Of a DNA stretch of 55,370 bases, positions 51,471 through 55,370 are shown in pieces (within the stretch, counting starts at the first letter, position 1; each line of letters begins with the position of its first letter). The notes beneath the pieces are model-generated. The model was not told the DNA's origin, searched no databases, and saw nothing but the letters and a program-made list of their open reading frames with translations. The stretch comes from Lachnospiraceae bacterium NK4A179 (lineage in GTDB: Bacteria > Bacillota > Clostridia > Lachnospirales > Lachnospiraceae): NCBI GenBank assembly GCA_000421045.1, contig ATWC01000019.1:1-55370 (forward strand), written 5' to 3'. The position numbers and the translations under genes are program-made.

Positions 51471-52544
51471 ATGAGAAACACTATACTTGTTGCAGATGAT
51501 GACAGAGAGAGCAGAGAGATCATTAAGGGGATCTTTGCGAATAAATATAATGTGGAAAGTGTTTCCAACGGCCGTGAAGCTATGGAATATCTCATGTCAC
51601 ATCACAAGGATGTGGCAATCCTTATACTTGATATGAGCATGCCTGTCATAGACGGAAGAGCTCTTCTTAAGGTCCTGAAGCTCAAGGGTATAACCAAACG
51701 GATACCTGTGCTTATGACAGCTGAAAATGACGATATTGAATTTGTTGACGAATGTTTTGAAAACGGTGCCAGAGATGTGGTCCGGAAACCTTTTGTGCCA
51801 AGCATATTGCGGGGACGCATAAACAACATCATTGCTCTTTCCAGAAGCAGGAGCCAGCTTGAAGCAGTCATAAATCAGCAGACGGCACAGATACAGGAAA
51901 AAAACAAAGAACTCTGGGAGTTTAATAACCGCATAATTGAGGTTATGAGTACGATAGTCGAGTTCAGAAATCTTGAGACAAGCTCGCATATAAAGAAGAT
52001 AAAGGGAATGTCGAGAATGCTCGCAGAGACACTCTCGGTAATCTATCCTGATGATTATCAGATTTCGAAGGAACAGCTTGATGTAATAGAGGGTGCAGCT
52101 GCGCTTCATGATATAGGAATGATCGCAATACCTGATTCAATACTCTTAAAGCCCGGTAAGCTTACTTCAGATGAATTTGAAGTTGTAAAATCACATACTA
52201 CTCTTGGGTGTGAAGTCCTTAAACAGATAGATGAGCTTAAGAGTGATGCATATGATAAGACAAGCTACAACATATGCAGATATCATCATGAAAGATATGA
52301 CGGATCAGGCTATCCCGATCATCTGAAGGGCGAGAATATACCTATAGAAGCTCAGATCGTAGGTCTTGCTGATTCCTATGATTCACTGATAAGTGACAGA
52401 AGCTATCGTGATGCATATGATATGAAAAAAGCTTATCAGATGATCATGAGAGGCGAGGCAGGAGCTTTCTCTGATAAGCTCTTAGACTGTTTCTCAAGAT
52501 CGCAGACAATGATCGAAAACTTCTGCGGAAAATTCAAAAATTAA
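51471..52544 (+). CDS. Response regulator with HD-GYP output domain
   Basis: A 357-residue two-domain regulator. The receiver domain (about 1-120) has D10-D11, phospho-acceptor D54 in LILDMSMP, T83 and K106. A coiled linker (about 128-160) leads to an HD-GYP domain (about 160-350) with H213-D214, H272-H273 and DGSGYP at 277-282. The motif reads HDIGM rather than HDIGK, losing the conserved lysine (M217), so c-di-GMP hydrolysis could be changed. GGAGG lies 5 nt upstream. No histidine kinase is adjacent. It ends 2 bp from the convergent dacA-type gene. Confidence 0.93.
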   Translation: MRNTILVADDDRESREIIKGIFANKYNVESVSNGREAMEYLMSHHKDVAILILDMSMPVIDGRALLKVLKLKGITKRIPVLMTAENDDIEFVDECFENGARDVVRKPFVPSILRGRINNIIALSRSRSQLEAVINQQTAQIQEKNKELWEFNNRIIEVMSTIVEFRNLETSSHIKKIKGMSRMLAETLSVIYPDDYQISKEQLDVIEGAAALHDIGMIAIPDSILLKPGKLTSDEFEVVKSHTTLGCEVLKQIDELKSDAYDKTSYNICRYHHERYDGSGYPDHLKGENIPIEAQIVGLADSYDSLISDRSYRDAYDMKKAYQMIMRGEAGAFSDKLLDCFSRSQTMIENFCGKFKN

Positions 52545-52570
52545 TCTCAATAAGGGAATTTGAAATTTTC
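52528..52570. terminator. Overlapping hairpin at convergent gene ends
   Basis: GAAAATTCAAA (52528-52538) pairs with TTTGAAATTTTC (52559-52570) with one bulged base. It spans both stop codons and codes for the last residues of both proteins, so it could serve as a shared terminator. Confidence 0.4.
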
Positions 52571-54253
52571 TCTGTTATTTTTCTTTTCACCGGCGCGCTT
52601 TTTCATAGGCGCGTCATTTTTTTTGCTTTTGTTATAAGGACGACGGTCACGATCCGGTCTGCGGCGAGTGTTCTTGCTGCTCTTTCTGGAAAGTATTGAA
52701 GGACCTTCATGTCTGCCGCGTTTGAAATTCTTCCTGAGGAGACGTCTGTTTTTAATGACATTGCTGCGGCTTTTCTTTATTTCGGAAAGTCTGCGGCGTC
52801 TTATAAAGTATTTCCTGAGGAATAATGAAAGAACGTACAGCAGAGCTGCGGCAGCGATACCTATTCCTATCATTTTAAGTACATTGTATATATTCAGATA
52901 GATTTTTTTCTCAGGAACCGAATTTGCGGATACGGAAGCATCGCCGGAAGCTTTAGCTGCCAGTGCCGCCGATACGCTTCCTCCTGATACGATGGGTGAA
53001 CCATCGGAGAGTGCCATCTCGAAATCAAAGGAAGGTGTGTTTGAAGCGTTGAGGATTATATCGGTGCTTCCGAGAGGTATTCCTTCATATGAATAATTTA
53101 TCCTTGCAAGTGCTCCCTCATTAAGATTGTCATATCCGATATCTGAAGACAGATCGGAGAATTTGAGGGTGTTGGGGATCACGACTATCGATGACGGTGC
53201 CGTACGGAGCAGAGGAGCGGTGCTTCCGAAGATGCCGTTCGTTGAATTGAAGAAACTGGAGTTACTAACAGCATAGCCGGTTTCATATTCAGCCGGGTCG
53301 ATAAGTGAGAATGAGGAGAAGCCGTACTCAAACAGCTCTCTTGTATCGGTGAACTGTGTGGGGCTTTCTTCCATCATTACAACTGCGATAAGTCTTAAGC
53401 CTCCGCGTTCTGCGCAGGAGACAAGAGTCTGTCTGGCCTCTGATGTAAAACCTGTCTTGGATCCGACCAGATCAGGGTATTCGTATTCTCCGCCTTTGTA
53501 GAGTTTATTCTTAGAATGAAGAGGATGCTCTTCATGCGCTCCATTTGCAGATATAGTATATCTGGGCGTGCTCGATATATTGCAGAGTATGCTGTGAGAA
53601 AAAAATGCTCTTCCTATAAGAGCCATATCATGAGGAGTGGTGTAATGCTCCTTGTCATAAAGTCCGTTGGGAGTAACAAAGTGCGTTCCCGTGCAACCGA
53701 GTTCTGCGGCGCGCTCGTTCATCATAACAACATAGTCGTCTATCGAACCGGCAATATGTTCGGCAACAGCATTACATGCTTCGTTTGCCGAATTGATCAG
53801 AATTCCGTAGAGCAGTTCCTCCAGAGTGAAGCTCTCGCCTGCCTTAAGTCCCATATTTGAGCCATCGGACCGGTTGGCATCTATTGCGGACTGGTTTACG
53901 GATATGGTTTCGTCAAGGCTGCAGTTTTCGACTGCGACCAGACAGCACATAAGCTTTGTGATGGATGCAGGGTAGAGTTTCTCGTCTGCATGCTTGGAAT
54001 AAAGGATGGTGCCGGTATCAGCTTCCATTACGATCGCGCCTTCGGCACTTACATGAGGCCCCTGCGGCCATGATGGAATTGAATTTGAGTCGGGCTCTTC
54101 CGTTCTTCTCTGGTCGGCAGCAGCATTAAGCTCATCCTGGGTTGCATGTACTTTAATGATATCTGTGGAAAGAAGAATGAATACCGTGAGTAAAGCAGAC
54201 AGTATTCGTATTGAAGACATTTTTATGTTTGTGTATGCGGACCTTGTTGACAT
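52547..54253 (-). CDS. D-alanyl-D-alanine carboxypeptidase (S11, DacA type)
   Basis: A 568-residue penicillin-binding protein trimming the terminal D-Ala of peptidoglycan stems. The signal peptide is at about 14-36. The S11 domain has S97-x-x-K100 (SITK), S155-A-N157 and K266-T-G268, all intact. A C-terminal beta domain (about 320-440), a membrane helix (about 478-495) and an Arg/Lys-rich cytoplasmic tail of about 85 residues follow; that tail is not usual in DacA. The ATG at 54253 is 6 nt from TATAAT with no ribosome site, so the mRNA is predicted leaderless; longer starts begin inside the promoter. Confidence 0.92.
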   Translation of the reverse strand: MSTRSAYTNIKMSSIRILSALLTVFILLSTDIIKVHATQDELNAAADQRRTEEPDSNSIPSWPQGPHVSAEGAIVMEADTGTILYSKHADEKLYPASITKLMCCLVAVENCSLDETISVNQSAIDANRSDGSNMGLKAGESFTLEELLYGILINSANEACNAVAEHIAGSIDDYVVMMNERAAELGCTGTHFVTPNGLYDKEHYTTPHDMALIGRAFFSHSILCNISSTPRYTISANGAHEEHPLHSKNKLYKGGEYEYPDLVGSKTGFTSEARQTLVSCAERGGLRLIAVVMMEESPTQFTDTRELFEYGFSSFSLIDPAEYETGYAVSNSSFFNSTNGIFGSTAPLLRTAPSSIVVIPNTLKFSDLSSDIGYDNLNEGALARINYSYEGIPLGSTDIILNASNTPSFDFEMALSDGSPIVSGGSVSAALAAKASGDASVSANSVPEKKIYLNIYNVLKMIGIGIAAAALLYVLSLFLRKYFIRRRRLSEIKKSRSNVIKNRRLLRKNFKRGRHEGPSILSRKSSKNTRRRPDRDRRPYNKSKKNDAPMKKRAGEKKNNRENFKFPY

Positions 54254-54276
54254 AATGCGATTATAACATTTACAAT
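54247..54276 (+). promoter_or_regulatory. Promoter of the 54324 gene
   Basis: TTGACA (54247-54252), 18 bp, TACAAT (54271-54276). It overlaps the divergent carboxypeptidase promoter base for base, so the two cannot be occupied at once. Confidence 0.6.
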
Positions 54277-54288
54277 AGATGTGCTCAA
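54260..54288 (-). promoter_or_regulatory. Promoter of the carboxypeptidase gene (leaderless)
   Basis: On the minus strand TTGAGC (54288-54283), 17 bp, and TGT-TATAAT (54265-54260), an extended -10. Six bases later is the ATG. Confidence 0.65.
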
Positions 54289-54323
54289 TATGCAATCAAT
54301 GCCGACATGGGGAGGGGCATCAT

Positions 54324-55370
54324 ATGAAAAATTTCAGGGTGATCATCGTACTAATAACGATCGGAGTTTTAGGTGTTGTTTCTTTGATCATAGGTGTCAG
54401 AGATTCAGTTATCATGGCTTCCCCTGTTGTCGATCTTACACATATCGATGAAGAAGGATTCCGAAAACTAAAAAAGAATACACATGTACAGATAGATGTT
54501 GGTCCCGTCTGGGGGCAGCCTATCCAGGAAACCACTACGGAAAAGACCTATGGTGTGACCACCAGGTCATATGAATCGGCAAGATATTATGAAGTGCCGA
54601 TCTTTTATCAGAATTCTGCAGGTGAGATATGCTGGGATCACTCTGTCATAGTGAGAGTCAATAAAGATGATTTTGCTATGATGGAGCAGCAGATGGCTCT
54701 TACAGAAGAGTGGAATAATGATGAAGACGCAACTTATGAAATGCTTCCGGCAAAGGTTAAGACCTTAGAAGGAAAGTTTGTTGCTTTTGATAAGGAAGAG
54801 CTTGGAATATTAAGACAGTATCTGGGCGAGGGTCAGAGCATTTCAGATATGGATGTGAAAGCATATTTCACTCCATGCTATATGACCACTACAAATGGAA
54901 ATCCTGTAATACTTATAGTTTTCGGGATCATCCTTATGGCAGTTGGTGCAGTTCCTCTCATAATCGTATTTGCAGGTAAAAAATCTGAGGCGGCTTATGT
55001 GAATCTCGGACCGTCTACAGTTACGAATAATACTGTTTCGGAACCCTTTAATGGAGGTAATCCCTCTGCCGGATCTGTTTCTTTCGGTAGTTCATCGGAA
55101 CCTGATCCTAATGGAGAACTTGATTTCCTGAAGCCTAAGATCGGAGAGAGTGCACCTGCGGCACAGTCTGTAGATCCTATATCTTATAACGGATCAACCG
55201 CTACACAGACGGCTGCACAGGAAGCAGCGCCTGCTTCATCATATGGTTCACAGTCTGCTAATCCTTATTCCTACGGTGGATCAGCAGCTACGCAGACAGC
55301 GGATCCTGTATCCTACAGTGGACAGACAGCAACACAGGAAGCAGCGCCTGCGGCAACATCATATGGCGCA
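54324..55370 (+). CDS. Two-helix membrane protein with repeat-rich tail (partial)
   Basis: An open frame of 349 codons running off the window. It has an N-terminal membrane helix (about 5-25), an extracytoplasmic region (about 30-190, WGQPIQETTTEKTYGV; two cysteines), a second helix (about 194-215) and a Ser/Ala/Gln-rich cytoplasmic tail. The tail contains repeats of about 25 residues built on D-P-(I/V)-S-Y-x-G-x-x-A-T-Q-x-A, at least three so far. GGGAGGGG precedes the ATG. The first 215 residues recall DUF6709-type or similar small Lachnospiraceae membrane proteins, but I cannot name a family. Confidence 0.8.
   Translation, partial: MKNFRVIIVLITIGVLGVVSLIIGVRDSVIMASPVVDLTHIDEEGFRKLKKNTHVQIDVGPVWGQPIQETTTEKTYGVTTRSYESARYYEVPIFYQNSAGEICWDHSVIVRVNKDDFAMMEQQMALTEEWNNDEDATYEMLPAKVKTLEGKFVAFDKEELGILRQYLGEGQSISDMDVKAYFTPCYMTTTNGNPVILIVFGIILMAVGAVPLIIVFAGKKSEAAYVNLGPSTVTNNTVSEPFNGGNPSAGSVSFGSSSEPDPNGELDFLKPKIGESAPAAQSVDPISYNGSTATQTAAQEAAPASSYGSQSANPYSYGGSAATQTADPVSYSGQTATQEAAPAATSYGA

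Overview
The window looks like chromosomal DNA of a low-to-mid G+C anaerobic Firmicute, most likely a Lachnospiraceae-type Clostridium (Butyrivibrio/Roseburia-like). The evidence is the SUF order sufC-B-D-S-U ending in the Gram-positive scaffold SufU, a class 1B dihydroorotate dehydrogenase with PyrK, an indolepyruvate ferredoxin oxidoreductase, a SAM-I riboswitch before metK, strong AGGAGG ribosome sites and sigma-A promoters close to TTGACA/TATAAT. I see no prophage, insertion sequence, tRNA, rRNA or CRISPR array. Genus-level placement is inference.

Layout. 1-2.5 kb: the tail of a small membrane protein, a signal-less GH5 endoglucanase and, divergent from it, a GT2-TPR glycosyltransferase that leads into the SUF Fe-S operon (2.5-7.7 kb). 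7.7-8.1 kb: a non-coding stretch with two long hairpins. 8.1-13 kb: a tail-anchored coiled-coil protein, an XRE-cupin regulator, a LysM/G5/M23 cell-wall hydrolase and murA. 13-15.7 kb: an HD-GYP phosphodiesterase diverging from riboswitch-controlled metK. 15.8-17.6 kb: an acyl-adenylating enzyme with its own acyl carrier protein. 17.7-18.2 kb: a 566-bp nested inverted-repeat element without a convincing gene. 18.3-27.9 kb: dnaE, pfkA, a SpoU-type RNA methyltransferase, a cold-shock/NERD/histone-H1-like fusion protein and a DUF3298 lipoprotein. 27.9-31.2 kb: a PAS-GAF-GGDEF gene split by a frameshift, then a membrane GGDEF(degenerate)-EAL protein. 31.3-35 kb (minus strand): pyrC-pyrK-pyrD and a cytidylate-kinase-like gene. 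35-45 kb: iorA-iorB-thioesterase-paaK-ACT running directly into a DUF58 gene and a 1485-residue protein with three VWA domains. 45-55 kb: UDP-glucose dehydrogenase, an SPFH/zinc-ribbon protein, a DnaQ-fold exonuclease, a YcxB-like membrane protein, a DUF342 (FapA-like) protein, a response regulator-HD-GYP, a minus-strand D,D-carboxypeptidase and the start of a repeat-tailed membrane protein.

How parts work together. Cyclic-di-GMP turnover recurs (one GGDEF, one EAL, two HD-GYP). Envelope work also recurs (murA, M23, DacA-type PBP, UDP-glucose dehydrogenase, GT2). iorAB, PaaK and the ACT protein form a typical arylpyruvate/aryl-CoA module. The pyr genes catalyse consecutive steps to orotate.

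Most worth a second look: the 566-bp element at 17673-18238, whose 46-nt arms pair completely only in a plus-strand RNA; the CSD-NERD-H1 fusion at 23852-25936; the triple-VWA/DUF58 pair, which has no MoxR ATPase beside it; and three genes (GT2, dnaE, dacA) whose -10 boxes sit 6-7 nt before the ATG with no Shine-Dalgarno sequence, predicting leaderless mRNAs.
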